The notes: generated by a model not told the origin, from the letters alone. DNA of 64,000 nucleotides from Pictodentalium vernedei (GCA_031216915.1 CM062294.1:159667455-159731454), one strand, 5' to 3'; shown: positions 1 to 10,249, counted from the first letter of the stretch. Made by a program: numbers and translations.

Positions 1-49
1 TTAGTAGTTGGATGGGTCGGTCTGAGTGACCATTTCAGCGACTGATTCG

Positions 50-152
50 CGCTCCCGCGTTGTGTCCTTGGGCAAGACGCTTAACTCCGATTGCCCACAA
101 GGAGACACGATGACGCTGGATACTAAGGCGTACGGCACGTACAATAGCGGCA
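50..152 (+). repeat. SINE core fragment
   Basis: This stretch contains the block CGTTGTGTCCTTGGGCAAG followed by a GACACGATGACG-type segment and a TACTAAGGCGTAC-like segment. The same blocks occur in the same order in the two full SINEs at 33114-33480 and 58057-58429. The tRNA-like head and the A-rich tail are missing or unrecognisable, so this is a truncated copy in plus orientation. It runs straight into a poly-G tract. Confidence 0.75.
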
Positions 153-1080
153 CTACGGAGGGGGGGGGGTGGGGGGGGGGGGGTAGAGAGGAGGAAACCA
201 ACACCCCCTCAAATATCCAGTACCCCCCCCCCCCCCCCCGTACTTGTCGGGCGAAAGGAAAGACAGTGGGGAAAATTCGGGCTAAATAAAAAGAGAAAAA
301 ATCGGACACAGGAAATCACTAAAATGGAACTGAAAATTAGCGTTGTAATTATTGCCAGAACCCAGGAAAACGCACCTGAGCTCATAAATTTTCAAAATTT
401 TCTGAGAGTGGATTACTACCCCCCACGGCCCCCTCCAAAAAAAGAGCTTCGCGCCATTGGCGCTGGCAGGTTCGCGCAGAGGCGTAGTTAGCTTTACGCT
501 GGCGGAGGGGCAAGCCCAAAATTTTCCGACAGACCGAAAATTTTCCGACAGTGTAACAACAACAAAAATCCAAACAAACAGAAATAATCTGTTGTTTACT
601 GCAAATGTACTGAAAATTTTTTACCCCAAATTTACCCAAAATGGCATGTTTTTATCCCCAAAGCCAGCATTTTAATGTTATTAGGTATAAATTCGCCTAA
701 AAATGGCCCCAGAAAGTTTCCGACAAAACTTCTGCCCCCCCCCCCCTTATCTATGCCACTGGGTTCGGCATTCGTGTGTCTGCGGTCCACTATTCAACAT
801 TACAGTTCAATACTATATGTGACTCCATTTTGTTAGAGCAAATCCTGCTCTCAAGTGGGGGGGAGGGGGGAGGGGGGCACATTCTCCCACACTTGCCTTG
901 CCATCACGGGTCTCACCCGTGCCATCACAGGTAAAATCAATTTTAGGGGGAAATCTTCAAGCCCCCCTCCCCCCCCCCAAAAAAAAAAAATAAATAAATA
1001 ACATTTCGCCCAGGTGCCTATGGGCGTATGGCAAATACCGTCCAGCTTGTTCAACCAATACTCCGAAGTCCTAAGTGCTG
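153..1080. other. Non-genic flank with poly-G/poly-C tracts
   Basis: No gene is supported here. The segment carries long G runs (about 162-181), C runs (about 223-239, 736-747, 966-978) and G-rich stretches around 857-877. The phrase AAAATTTTCCGACAG occurs twice close together (about 519-552). Open frames here are produced by these low-complexity tracts and contain nothing recognisable. Confidence 0.6.
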
Positions 1081-1152
1081 CGAGATATTTTGTTACGAAT
1101 TTTTGTCACACTCGTTTCGTGTGCATTGTATATTTTCTGGTTTGTAACGAGG

Positions 1153-1851
1153 ATGGGTTTTCACCCTAGTACTTGAGCACCGAGAACTTTCTCCGATTTC
1201 GTTCCGATGGGAGTAGAGACCGATCTGAGTAGCGTCGGTAGTGTTACGCCGAAAAGTTTGTTCGGCACTCCGGAGAGGATCGAGACCGATGCGAGTAGCG
1301 TCAATTCTAACGACGGTAGAGAAAAAGATGAGATTTACGGATTTCGTCAGGAAGGTGATGACGCTTTCGTTGGTGACATGCAAATATGGTTTGAAGGTGA
1401 CTATTTGATCGTCGGTCCGAACGGGTACGAAATGACCGATGGATTGCACACTCTGCTCTCTCACAAGAGACCCGGCGATTATATCGAGGAGGATTACACA
1501 AATTATGGAGACATTCTGGTTCAGATTCGCGCCATGAAGAAGAACAACGACGATCCCCAAGAGACGAGACCGAAGGATAGGAGAGGTTACAAGTGGAAGC
1601 ACGTGGTGGAACCCATATGGAAGGCGAACGAGTATTTCGTGAAGTCGACGACTGGGAAGGGAATGAACGACACGATATTTCTTCCGTGGTATCCCGATGC
1701 CTTGTTGGAGAGATTGAGATTGTTGAATGCAAGCAGGGAGGCTGGTAACACCGGAGTAAATAACGAGATAGTGAGCGTGTGCGACGAATTGTTGAGGTAG
1801 AAGTTCTTGACTAAGAAGGATTATCAAAAGATGATGAATCGTTTGAAATAA
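1153..1851 (+). pseudogene. DUF8207-like Maverick accessory protein
   Basis: The main open stretch begins at ATG 1207 and runs 197 codons to a TAG at 1798-1800. The same frame then continues for about 16 lysine-rich codons to two TAA stops at 1849. An in-frame ATG at 1153 precedes a TGA at 1174-1176, so the true start is uncertain. The body contains a stretch ending in a Tyr-Gly-Asp-Ile-Leu-Val motif and a C-terminal block GNTG..NEIVSVCDELLR. From memory this pattern resembles the DUF8207-type proteins that recur in Maverick-associated loci; their function is unknown to me. It is the first gene of the rightward block. The TAG falls inside the conserved C-terminus, so the copy is broken or misread there. 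Confidence 0.65.
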
Positions 1852-1945
1852 TAAAAAAGTAAGAGAAAAGAAAATAACAAAAAAAAATGAAGTAAATAAA
1901 AAAATATATATTAAAAAAAAAAATAATAAATAATAATTAAAAAAA

Positions 1946-2218
1946 ATGAAACAGATCGCGTCGAGCGCTCTCAAAATCAGAAAGAAAACGGCGATCGATG
2001 CTATTAAAAAAGCTGCGACCGAAGCGAGCAGTAGAATAGCTTCGGAAGCCGGTAAGAGAGGTGCCGACGCTTTGATTAATAAATTTATAACTCCACAACC
2101 TGCCAAACGATGAAGAATCGAACCGAAAAGTTGGAGAGATTTCTATGATGATGTTATACCGATAGAAAACTTGGCTAAAATGACTAAAGGAGTGGGATTG
2201 AAAGTGATTTATAAATAA
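1946..2218 (+). pseudogene. Small basic protein, possible DNA-binding core protein
   Basis: ATG at 1946 opens a 55-codon frame rich in Lys, Arg, Ala and Ser, ending at TGA 2111-2113. The same frame continues for 34 more codons (containing Trp-Arg-Asp-Phe-Tyr-Asp-Asp) to TAA 2216-2218, which suggests that the TGA is a mutation, perhaps from CGA. Composition resembles small basic virion or nucleic-acid-binding proteins, but I do not recognise the family. It lies in an AT-rich spacer between the DUF8207-like gene and the ATPase, in the same direction. Confidence 0.45.
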
Positions 2219-2339
2219 TACAAAAAAAACTTATATATATATATAAAAATGGAAATTAAAATAGTAAAAAATTAAAAAAAGCAAAATTCAAAACATAGTA
2301 AAAAAAACAAACTAGAGAAAAAAAAAGAATATCAAAGAC

Positions 2340-3111
2340 ATGTCTGGGAATGGCGTGATGACCAAGAGGTCGAACGACGAGTTCTTTCCCAAGAGCATAA
2401 GGGTTCTGATAGCAGGAAAATCGAAATGCGGAAAGACCAATCTCTTGATGAATATATTGTTGCGACCTGGTTGATTGGATTACGCCAGATTATTCGTTTT
2501 TGGCAAGAGTCTCTTTCAACCGGAATATAGATTGCTTCGAGAGTGCATGATGCGTAAATTATCCAAGGATGTTATGTTGAGAATCTTTGACAATCGAGAC
2601 GAATTCGAAGGACACGAGACTTCGAGTATATTGGAACGAACGGCGAGAGAATTGACCAAGAGAAACTTGGAGTGTTCGAACGTGGAATGTCAGTTTTACG
2701 AGAATGCCAACGACGTTCCCGATCCTAGACAGTTGAAGTCGGAGAATAAGAATCTCATGATCTTTGACGATCTACTGTTGGAGAGACAGAATCGATGCGA
2801 ATCGTATTACGTTCGAGGACGTCACAGAAACGTGGATTGTTTCTTATTTGTCTCAGAGGTATTTTTGACTGCCCAGACAGATGATAAGGGAGAATGCTAA
2901 TTTTCTGTGTCTCTGTCGTCAGGATCTCAAGAATCGCAATCACATCTATGGAGACCATATGGCCAATGACATGAGTAGGGAAGAATTCAGGAGATTTTGT
3001 AAGAAGGTGTGAGACAAAGGACTTCATAATTTCGTGGTGATCGATTTGACTAGCGAATTTAACAACGAAAAATATCGAAGTGGATTCGACGATTTTTTTT
3101 TATATTCCTAA
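2340..3111 (+). pseudogene. Packaging ATPase (FtsK/HerA, A32-like)
   Basis: DNA-packaging motor ATPase of the FtsK/HerA superfamily, which loads genomes into capsids in Mavericks and related viruses. ATG 2340 is followed by a Walker A motif GKSKCGKT (about residues 24-31) and, near nt 2755, a Walker B-type segment NLMIFDD. The C-terminal part has an Arg-Gln-rich sensor-like region and a Val-Ile-Asp-Leu-Thr motif near 3040. Breaks: TGA at 2472-2474 just after the Walker A helix, where family members usually have Trp as I remember; an extra T near 2850 that shifts the frame; TGA at 2866-2868 (Arg expected); TGA at 3010-3012 (Trp expected). The Walker motifs themselves are intact. It precedes the probable minor capsid gene. 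Confidence 0.85.
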
Positions 3112-3163
3112 TAATAATAACAGAGAAGAAAATAAAAATTATATATAAATAATAATAATAAAA

Positions 3164-3916
3164 ATGTCAGAATATCATCTATTAGAACAGATAGTCGAGA
3201 ATATGGCTGCGAAACAATCCTTTCAAATCATAGTGAGTCACGACTCGACTCGATTAACGACTAAACTCGAACCTTCTATCGAATTGAAGAAGGAAAAGAG
3301 ATACGAGATGGCGTGGGTTAATCTCGAGACTTACTATTCGTTTCCCAACATCACTGAAAAGAATAACGCATTCAAGTATTCCAATGGAGTCGATTGGTTC
3401 GAGATACGAATTTCCAAAGGAAGTTACGACATAGACGATCTGAACCGTCACATCCAGACGAGACTGAAGACCGACGGTTACGGAGGCAATATGATAAGAA
3501 TTGCCCCCAATACGAGTATTCTACAGATGATATTAGACTTGGGAGATAATTTTCGAGTGGATTTTAGTCCGGAAGATTCAATCGGTAAGATGTTGAGATT
3601 CGATCAAAAAATGTATCGAGGTCACGCAGCGTCCGAAAATATTATTGACATTCTCGCGGTCAATAGCATTTTAGTGAATGTCAATGTGATCTCGGGAAGG
3701 TACGTCGATGGTAGCGCTCAGCGTACGGTCTACTCGGTTTTTCCAGATGTTTCTCCAGGTTACAAGATCGTGGAGCGACCTTGAAATCTCGTCTTTCTAC
3801 CCATGATCCTGGACACGTTGTATAGCATCGAAACCACATTGATGGATCAGAATGGAGATCTGTTAGATCTTCGCAGAAAGAAAGTGACTATACTATTTCA
3901 CGTCAGAGAGATATGA
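3164..3916 (+). pseudogene. Probable minor capsid (penton-like) protein
   Basis: ATG 3164 opens 206 codons ending at TGA 3782-3784. The frame continues for 43 codons with further family-like sequence (Leu-Pro-Met-Ile-Leu-Asp, then Asp-Gln-Asn-Gly-Asp) to TGA 3914-3916. The sequence is beta-rich, with landmarks KGSYDIDDLN near residue 87 and NVISGRYVDGS near residue 170. From memory this pattern matches the conserved Maverick protein interpreted as the minor, single jelly-roll capsid protein that forms pentons. It lies directly after the packaging ATPase, as expected for a morphogenesis block. The internal TGA probably arose from an Arg codon. The penton assignment rests on family memory, not on a structure-based search. 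Confidence 0.6.
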
Positions 3917-4102
3917 AAAAAGTGATTAAAAAAAAATAAATATAATTTGAAAATAATTTTTTTTTTTCATTTTTTTATATATTTATATAAGAAATAAAAA
4001 AACAAACTTACAATATTTTATAATAATTAAAAAAAAATCACCAAACTTGTAATATTTATAATTAAAAAAGTTATAATCCAGTGAAAAAAAACAGCAACAA
4101 AT

Positions 4103-4478
4103 ATGAGTAGTCAATACATCATTAAAACCGTGAACATATCCGAAGGACGGAAAGCTAAACTTCATAGAGCATTCAGCCATCGATGCGAGGCGTTAGATTT
4201 AAATTCAGTTACGAAGATCTGGCGAGTGGCAGTAGCAATCGAATCGCCTGGACTAAAACTCAAATCAAAAGGATGGAGAAAGTGTTTCGTAATCGAACGG
4301 GAACGAAGGTGAGATTGAGTCGCGCCCAATTGAGATACAATATGAGAATGAAGGCGGTTTCTTACCGCTATTGGCAGGACTCGCCGCCAAAACATTACCC
4401 ATTCTCACGAAGACATTGTTACCAGCTCTGGGCGTGGAAGCTCTCTCGGGACTCGCTAGTTCGGAGTTGACAAAATAA
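4103..4478 (+). pseudogene. Small virion-type protein with hydrophobic C-terminus
   Basis: Three frame segments in tandem look like one decayed gene. The first starts at ATG 4103; the second carries a Lys/Arg-rich stretch (about 4183-4350); the third, from about 4350, encodes a hydrophobic Leu/Ala/Gly-rich helix including LPLLAGLAAKTLP and ends at TAA 4476-4478. Both joins sit next to short G or A runs. A basic N-terminus plus a membrane-active-looking helix recalls small adenovirus-type core or pVI-like proteins, but this is only analogy. The stop overlaps the ATG of the next ORF (TAATG at 4476-4480). I recognise it as a recurrent Maverick ORF without a firm function. Confidence 0.55.
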
Positions 4479-4725
4479 TGGTTAGAGGATTGTTACTGAA
4501 GAAGAGAGGAAACAGACTATTTTCAAAAAAGGGAGGAGCCGTGTGTCATGTAGACATCAAAGGTAAAGGATTTTATCTAAGACACATGAGAAAAACAGGC
4601 AGTGCTTTCCACGGAGACGGTCTCTATCTGAAGACTGTAGAGAATGTACAACGATTGGTAAAGGTTTATTGTTCGGTCAGAATTCACCGTTTAAGAATAT
4701 ACCAATTTTGGGTATGTTATTATAA
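4478..4725 (+). pseudogene. Gly-rich short-repeat virion-type protein
   Basis: ATG 4478 overlaps the previous stop by one base. The frame encodes repeated short units of the type Gly-x-Gly-Leu/Phe-Tyr-Leu-(Lys/Arg) (for example KGKGFYLRH and GDGLYLKT). Near 4650 the family-like sequence moves to another frame, which encodes GLLFGQNSPFKNIPILG and ends at TAA 4723-4725. The ORF is therefore broken by a small indel. It could be the C-terminal half of the preceding protein rather than a separate gene, since the two are adjacent and similarly hydrophobic. It is a recurrent Maverick protein; its function is unproven, and a virion or precursor peptide role is inference. Confidence 0.55.
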
Positions 4726-4777
4726 AAGAAAAACAAAAATAACGATTAAAAAAAAAAAAAACTAAAATATAAAAAAA

Positions 4778-5155
4778 ATGAAACAAAAGAAGAGAAAACG
4801 ACTTCCAACAGACGTGTTCACAAGACGTTCGTATTATGAAAAGCGTTTAGATTTTTTACAATCTTTACACGAGTATGCATTAGAAATAATTCAATTGGAA
4901 CAAATCATTCACGATGTGTATTTAAACTGGCACAGAACGTTGTTTTCTTTAATATTGTTATTCATATTCCTAAATCGAAGCTATTTCGAAAATATCGAAA
5001 CGATGAAGTGTGAAGAAAATGTGTCTTACCAAGATTATGACATGATAAAAGATGTTCTAGATCATTTAAAATACAATGTGGCATTTGTAGAACATTCTAA
5101 TTACGGGAAATATCGTTATATAATTTTTTGTGCGAAAAACATAAAACATAGTTAA
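4778..5155 (+). CDS. Hypothetical protein, 125 aa, single membrane segment
   Basis: An uninterrupted 125-codon frame begins at ATG 4778 after an A-rich leader. The N-terminus is very basic (MKQKKRKRLP), followed by an amphipathic region and one hydrophobic segment LFSLILLFIFL around residues 56-66, then a mixed C-terminal half with Tyr and His. I recognise no family. Its position inside the rightward Maverick block and the absence of stops make it a plausible accessory gene. Codon composition is more AT-rich than in the enzymes, so a fortuitous ORF is possible. Confidence 0.4.
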   Translation: MKQKKRKRLPTDVFTRRSYYEKRLDFLQSLHEYALEIIQLEQIIHDVYLNWHRTLFSLILLFIFLNRSYFENIETMKCEENVSYQDYDMIKDVLDHLKYNVAFVEHSNYGKYRYIIFCAKNIKHS

Positions 5156-5255
5156 CGTATTCGATCATGGTGGCGATGAAAATATTGAGAAATCTATTCG
5201 CAAATGTATCAGATTCATTCGCAGATTATACACGTTCACATTAAATAGATCATGG

Positions 5256-5402
5256 ATGGAATTTGCTGAAAGGTTAAAAATCATTATCGATTATTTCCCC
5301 TATCAATCTGACGACGACGACGATGAAAAAATGATGGTTTTATCGAAATACGAGAAGCATAAACTCCAACTTTCGAAAAAAAATGTCTTCTCTTTCCAAT
5401 AA
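5256..5402 (+). CDS. Hypothetical small acidic-patch protein, 48 aa
   Basis: ATG 5256 to TAA 5400-5402 encodes 48 residues with an Asp run (SDDDDDEK) in the middle and a Lys-rich C-terminus. An alternative ATG at 5252 is in another frame and stops at once. There is no recognisable domain. It lies in a spacer of the Maverick between two other small ORFs and might be a remnant of a larger gene; the flanking 5160-5255 and 5403-5593 hold nothing I can identify. Confidence 0.2.
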   Translation: MEFAERLKIIIDYFPYQSDDDDDEKMMVLSKYEKHKLQLSKKNVFSFQ

Positions 5403-5593
5403 TAATACGCGCGATCATAATAGACGAGAAGTATTCATTCAATCGTTTGATGATGAGAAGAATAAATGGCTTATTATTAAAAAAAGCGTAATAAAAGAGA
5501 AAAAAATATAAAAAAAAAATAATACTAAAAACAAAATAATAGAAAAAAAAATAAATAATAAGAATAGAAACATTTTTTTATATAGAAATTACA

Positions 5594-5973
5594 ATGAACG
5601 ATTCCATGGAATTGAGAGCTTGGTTTCTTCGAAATGCGCTGTGCAGAGCTTACGCAATCTGTGTGAAAGAACAATTTCCTCACATCATGCGTGAAAGATG
5701 TCTCGGATGTCGAGAGGAGAAAAAAATTAATTGCATTGATCATTCGTGTCTCACGATGGAATGGAAAGACACCATCACCACGTATTTCATGCCTGCATTG
5801 GAATATGTCCAACGCGACGATGCGATCAAATGTTGGAATCTCTTAGTGTATGGTGTTGGAAACCCAAGCCCTCTAGGTCGGAAGAGTTGAAGTTAGCGTA
5901 CCGAAGTCTCACCAACAAAGACAAAAAATGTGTTTTGGAATATTTGTTGAAAAGGGAATCGCATTTTTTATGA
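5594..5973 (+). pseudogene. Small Cys/His protein (probable zinc-binding), Maverick-conserved type
   Basis: ATG 5594 encodes a protein with the pattern C-x2-C (RCLGCREE) followed by H-x-C (DHSCL) about 13 residues later, a likely zinc-binding arrangement. After about residue 90 the plausible continuation, with LKLAYRSLTNKDKKCVLEYL, lies in the overlapping frame that ends at 5973, so a small indel lies near 5880. From memory, short proteins with this C-C-H-C pattern recur in Mavericks; their role is not established. It precedes the coiled-coil membrane protein gene in the same direction. Confidence 0.5.
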
Positions 5974-6121
5974 ATTCCATGTTTAAGGGAAGAAACATTA
6001 TTTTTTTTTGTTTCGTTATATAATAAGGAGGTGAAAATAATAAAAAAATAATAATAGATATAAATAAAATTGAATGAAAATGGAATTTTGAAGTAAAAAC
6101 ATCTATCCATGGTTAGAGAAG

Positions 6122-6741
6122 ATGGAGCCCACGGCACCTCTTCTACCACCAGAATATAGTGACGACATGGGACAGAAGTATCGAATTGAACAAATCAATA
6201 GAATTCAATTGTATCTGACGCGAGAGAGAGATTCTTGTCGTTCACTCAATAAGAAATATTCGAGATTAGAGAAATTCGTGAGTGGCGTGGATTATGACTC
6301 ATCATGATCTCTGTGGGTTTGAACATATAGAATAGTCTATTGTCGACCGCCCTCGTAACTCTTCCAGTCGTCTTAGCCATTGAAGGATTGGCTTTGACTG
6401 CTGGATTCGTCAGTACGATCGGAAAATTTCTCTCTAAGAAATTATCCGTGAAGGCCAAGAAACATGAAAACATCAGCATTTTGGCCGATGCAAAGATCGA
6501 TTCCGTGTTGGATAAGATTTCTATGGCATTGAAAGACGGTAGGATTTCGGACGGCGAATTCATCGACATATTGAATAAAAAACAAAAATACGAAGTCATG
6601 AAAGCAAAGATAAGAGTCAAGAGTCGTCAGATTCTCAAGGAAGAATTGAATGATTCTCTCGTGGATAAAGGTAGGGAAGAAGCGAGACAATTGTTCCGTA
6701 AATTATTGAATCCCAAAAAGATTCCAGAAGCAATCAATTGA
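6122..6741 (+). pseudogene. Coiled-coil membrane protein conserved in Mavericks
   Basis: The N-terminal part (ATG 6122 to TGA 6305-6307) encodes a proline-rich start and a charged helix (IEQINRIQLYLTRERD). The remainder lies in another frame, about 6340-6741. It has a hydrophobic segment (LPVVLAIEGLALTAGF), then a charged helical region with ILADAKIDSVLDKIS and ISDGEFIDIL, and a Lys-rich C-terminus. The two halves fit a single recurrent Maverick/adintovirus protein with coiled coil, one or two membrane helices and a helical tail. The segment 6305-6340 is disrupted and the second half has no good ATG of its own, which supports one broken gene. Function unknown; association with an internal membrane is inference. 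Confidence 0.55.
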
Positions 6742-6829
6742 AAAAAAATGTATATATAAAAGAAGAAAAATTATATATAAATTAAAAAAAAAAAATTAAA
6801 ATATATATATATTAAAAAGAACCCAAAAA

Positions 6830-7369
6830 ATGTATTGCGTCAAATGCAAGAGAGTTACCGATACTGTTAACGTTAAAAAAGTACTGACAAAAAATAAAAG
6901 TCCTATGCTTCGCAGAACGTGTAAAATGTGCGGTTCGACAAAAACGCAATTCGTCAAACGTGGTGCTGGTTTGACGAATAAATTGATTAATAATCTACCC
7001 ATTGAAATGCATCTGCCAGGACATCAACTCACGGGACCTGGCATGAAATTAAATAAGAGATTGAATCGAGATCTGACACCTAAATCTTGGAGCAAACCCA
7101 TCAATAGGGTGGATTCGGCCGCTTACACTCACGATCTGTGCTACACTAAATATCCCGACGTCGAGAATCATAATCGAATCTGCGATAAAAACATGTTGAC
7201 AACGTTGAAAAATATACCAAATCCCACTAGGAGAGAGAGACTTGAACGTTCGTTGGTCGGTAAAGTGATCGGTACCAAACGTCGATTCGGATGGGGCATA
7301 AAAACATGTCCAGAAAACATTATTAACGAATGTATTGGCAAACAAACTACACAAGCCCGTCACGCGTAA
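6830..7369 (+). CDS. Zinc-ribbon / phospholipase A2 (parvovirus VP1-like) protein
   Basis: An uninterrupted 179-codon frame. Residues 3-34 carry two Cys pairs (C3-x2-C6 and C31-x2-C34), a zinc-ribbon pattern. Residues 60-110 carry a PLA2 domain: a calcium-binding-type loop GPGMKL (69-74) and the catalytic motif HDLCY (101-105). In parvoviruses this type of domain breaches endosomal membranes during entry; a similar role here is inference. The last ~15 residues overlap, in another frame, sequence that looks like the start of the integrase, so the two may have been one longer product before a frameshift, or may overlap naturally. Key residues are intact, unlike those of the neighbouring integrase. 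Confidence 0.8.
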   Translation: MYCVKCKRVTDTVNVKKVLTKNKSPMLRRTCKMCGSTKTQFVKRGAGLTNKLINNLPIEMHLPGHQLTGPGMKLNKRLNRDLTPKSWSKPINRVDSAAYTHDLCYTKYPDVENHNRICDKNMLTTLKNIPNPTRRERLERSLVGKVIGTKRRFGWGIKTCPENIINECIGKQTTQARHA

Positions 7370-8025
7370 ATTTTGAAGGAGAAGGGTATTCGTAAAGGGT
7401 CTGGGTCAGATCTGGTTGGCCAATCTGGTCGACATGAACTCGCATTCGAAACGGAACAAGGGCATTAAGTACATACTGACGGTTATCGACGTGTTTTTGA
7501 AATACGAATGGATGAGACCTCTGAAGAATAAATCAGGAGCTTGCATGGCCGAGGCTTTGAAGAGCATATTTGCATCGTCTTCTCGAAAACCGGATAAATT
7601 GTGGGTGGACAAAGGGAAGGAATTTTACAACAGTCACGTTCATCCATTGGTTGACCTCTATTCCGTCGAAAACGAAGGGAAAGCTAACGTGATCGAACGT
7701 TGGAAAAGAACCATGAAGGAAAAAATGTACAAGTATTTCACGGCTAATAAGACCAAGAAATATATCAATGTTCTAGATGAACTGGTCCACGAATACAACA
7801 ATACGCGACACAGAACGATCAAGAGGACTCCCGCGGAAGCTAGCCATCCTCCAAATAAAAAACACGTCTTCTCTAATCTATATCCCGAAAGGATCAAGAT
7901 CAAGGAGTCCAAATCACCAAAATTTGCAGTCGGTGATTGAGTGAGAATCACTTCTTACAAGACACTCTTCGCGAAAGGTTACATTCCTCGATGGACCGAA
8001 GAAATCTTTAAGATCATTAGAATAT
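7320..8025 (+). pseudogene. Retroviral-type (rve) integrase, 5' part
   Basis: DDE-type integrase that joins element ends to host DNA. The frame covers an N-terminal helical segment (from about 7320, overlapping the PLA2 gene), the catalytic core and the start of a C-terminal small beta domain. In-frame TGA codons lie at 7374-7376 and 7938-7940; the latter is at a position where I expect Trp. The first catalytic Asp position (7422-7424, in WLANLVDM) reads Asn. The second Asp (LWVDKGKEF) and the catalytic Glu region (NVIERWKRTM) are present. After codon 8022-8024 the gene is interrupted by a Penelope-like insertion, and its last part lies at 10473-10553. This copy is therefore triply disabled. 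Confidence 0.85.
8016..8025. repeat. Target-site duplication, left copy (ATTAGAATAT)
   Basis: The ten bases ATTAGAATAT here recur exactly at 10473-10482 on the far side of the Penelope-like sequence. Integrase-like coding sequence stops at this copy and resumes at the other in the same reading frame, which marks the pair as the target duplication of the insertion. Confidence 0.8.
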
Positions 8026-8299
8026 ACAGTTCATCAAATATTTTATATAACTTCGTCAAATTTCCGTCATGCTCGGAAGTTTAGTTCCTTCTAAGCGGCT
8101 TTCATTTTTGACTAATTCTTATTCCGTTACGTTAAGTGCCGTACCAATGCGTATCACGTCATGGGAACGTAAAATTTAGCGTCACACTGATCCTAATTGT
8201 TGAAAGGGAATTATAAAATTGATCGAGATACGTGTACGTCTTACAGATCGATTTATTATTTGGCAAGTGGCCGCCTAGCTCCTAATCACGAACCCGTCT

Positions 8300-9000
8300 A
8301 TAAAATCGACGATACACATCCTCCTTGGGTGGCAACAAGTAAAGATATGTTCCGCATTACACGTTGTTCACTGTTTTCAATTGTAAAGTATGGACAAACA
8401 ATACCGTATCAGATCTTCCTTATGTGGTAACAAGTGGAGATATATTCCGCGTTATTACGCGCAAATTTTGTTCTCAGTCTTAGAATTAGGAGCATTCAAT
8501 CATTGATCTCAACCTCGCCCTGGTAACAGAGGCAGAAGCGAGTTCGCATGCAGTATTCACACATTCAACCATTCCTTGGCCCGAATTGTTCAAACGCGTT
8601 GTTCTCCATATTCAAGTGTATTGCTTGTAAAATCCCCGTATCATATCTCCCTTGGGTGGCAAAGATATGTTCCCCGTTTCATGTTGTTCCCCGTATCCGA
8701 GTCTATTACGCGCAAAATAACCGTATCACACCTTCCTTGGGTGGCAACAAGTAAAGATATGTTCCGCGCTTCACTTTGCTTTTTGTATTCAAGTGTAAAT
8801 TATGCAAAAAATACCGTATAGTATCTTCCTTGTGTGGCAACAAGTAAAGATATGTTCCGCGTTATTACGCAAAAAGCAAATATGAATTAGACACTATTTC
8901 TAAAACCTCGCCCTGGTAACAGAGGCAGAGGCAAGTAAGTTCGTATACTGTATTCACACATCCAACCACTCCTTGGCCCGAATCATTCAATCATTTAAAA
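8300..9000. repeat. Tandem repeats in the Penelope-like 3' region
   Basis: A monomer of roughly 90-110 bp with the phrases CTTCCTTGGGTGGCAACAAG and AAAGATATGTTCCGCG recurs about five times (about 8320, 8420, 8645, 8735, 8830) with indels. A second block, CCTCGCCCTGGTAACAGAGG plus about 80 bp ending CCTTGGCCCGAA, occurs twice (from about 8512 and 8910), giving a ~400-bp higher-order period. No coding signal. It lies wholly inside the insertion. Confidence 0.65.
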
Positions 9001-9443
9001 GTGCGCCTACATACCTCCGCCCCAGTACCCAACCCGCGTCAATCAGACATCAATACCGCTGGTGAAAAATAGAATATTTTTACACCTTCCTTGCGTGGAA
9101 ATACCCCCCCCCCCCCGCCCGATCCTTCCAGGGTATGTAAATGTTTTGTCCCCACCCACTATTACAGCATATATGCCCCCATCACTGATCTAAGTGCAGC
9201 CCCTCCTATAATATCTACACTGACAATCGTAGGATAGGATTCCATACACCCCACCCCTCCCCCCCCCCCCCCCATATACACATGATGTACGCATTGACAT
9301 ATACCCAATGATCATAATCTCACAACATATACACGATATGTTCAACACCAATGCGTTTTTAGGTGTATTTGCTCAATACACTAATTTATATCCCCCCCCC
9401 CCCCCTCCCGGTTCAGCAAGTCTATAAATGGGAATATTTGGAA
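9001..9443. other. C-rich non-coding segment of the Penelope-like insertion
   Basis: No ORF of interest. Poly-C tracts lie at about 9104-9117, 9256-9273 and 9391-9406, each next to TATA-rich sequence. It is the region just downstream of the GIY-YIG ORF stop. Confidence 0.5.
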
Positions 9444-10244
9444 TTATTCTTGTCTATTGAGGCCATTGGGTTCTAGTGTTTCAAGTTTGTTAATCCAAAA
9501 TGCTTCACAACCCCTCCTGTAAGCTGTATTTTGTTGATTAATTTGTTCAATCCCAATAATCTTATAATTCTTTATACTATGGTTTTTGGTCAGAAAATGA
9601 TCTAGTATCGGTTCATCCATAACCTCAAGTTTTATTCTACTCAGATGGTTTTGCATTCTCTCATACAATTTTGTCTCCGTCTCTCCCACGTACACAACTT
9701 CATTGCACTTGTCGCAGAGAAAGAGAATCCCATATATCACATTCCTGGACATGCAGGTGATTTTTTTGCCTATGTGGTAGGCCGTTCTGTTCTTGTCTGC
9801 GAATTGTTTTGTTTGGAGCATAAACCCACAGATTGCATAATTTCTCGCGCATCTATCAGATCCCGTCCTTTGGTTGTTGAACATTTTATTATGCTTGCTA
9901 TGGACTATGATATCTCCCAAATTTTTCAGTCTTTTGTACGAAATCAGGGGAGGTTTTTCGAATGCCAACTTCATGCGTTTTGAGCGGTGTAAAATGGGCA
10001 TTCGCTCCCGCGTTATTTTCCCGATGACGGGGAGGCGCCGCGAGAAGGTGACCACAAACGGGACTCTTTCACCGGTTGATTTTTTGTTGGATCGTTTTTC
10101 AAGTAACTGTTTACGCTCGATTTGGTCGACCTTTTTTAGTTGTTCGCTTACAAACTTTTCGGCGTAACCTCTGGCATACAGGTGTTGTTTTATATCATTT
10201 TTGTGGTATTCATGTTCAGCATTATCGAAACAAATTATTTTCAC
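9444..10244 (-). pseudogene. Penelope-like GIY-YIG endonuclease with RT thumb remnant
   Basis: A 266-codon minus-strand frame is open from the ATG at 10244, and coding sense continues upstream to about 10472 without a proper start. Residues 1-60 match the end of an RT thumb/linker; 61-115 form the linker that precedes the endonuclease (VPFVVTFSRRLPVIGK, PPLISYKRLKNL). The GIY-YIG nuclease spans about 165-263: IYGILFLC (170-177), a CxxC at 177-180, VYVGET (184-189), the helix with Arg196 (YERMQNH), and the catalytic Glu in GCEAFWINKL (245-254), ending with an Asn (GLN). The endonuclease would nick target DNA for retrotransposition. The RT catalytic domain is absent, so it is not autonomous. 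The internal ATG is probably not the real start. Confidence 0.75.
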
Positions 10245-10249
10245 TCTTG

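Noticed and set aside
1-309. Overlapping ~100-codon frames on both strands
   Set aside because: They read through SINE and poly-G/poly-C sequence; the Gly/Pro runs are composition artefacts.
1093-2106. 337-codon minus-strand ORF
   Set aside because: It is the shadow of the DUF8207-like and basic-protein genes plus an AT-rich spacer translated as Phe/Leu runs.
8300-9000. CRISPR-like array
   Set aside because: Eukaryotic context; the repeats are ~100 bp, irregular and contiguous, without uniform spacers or cas genes.
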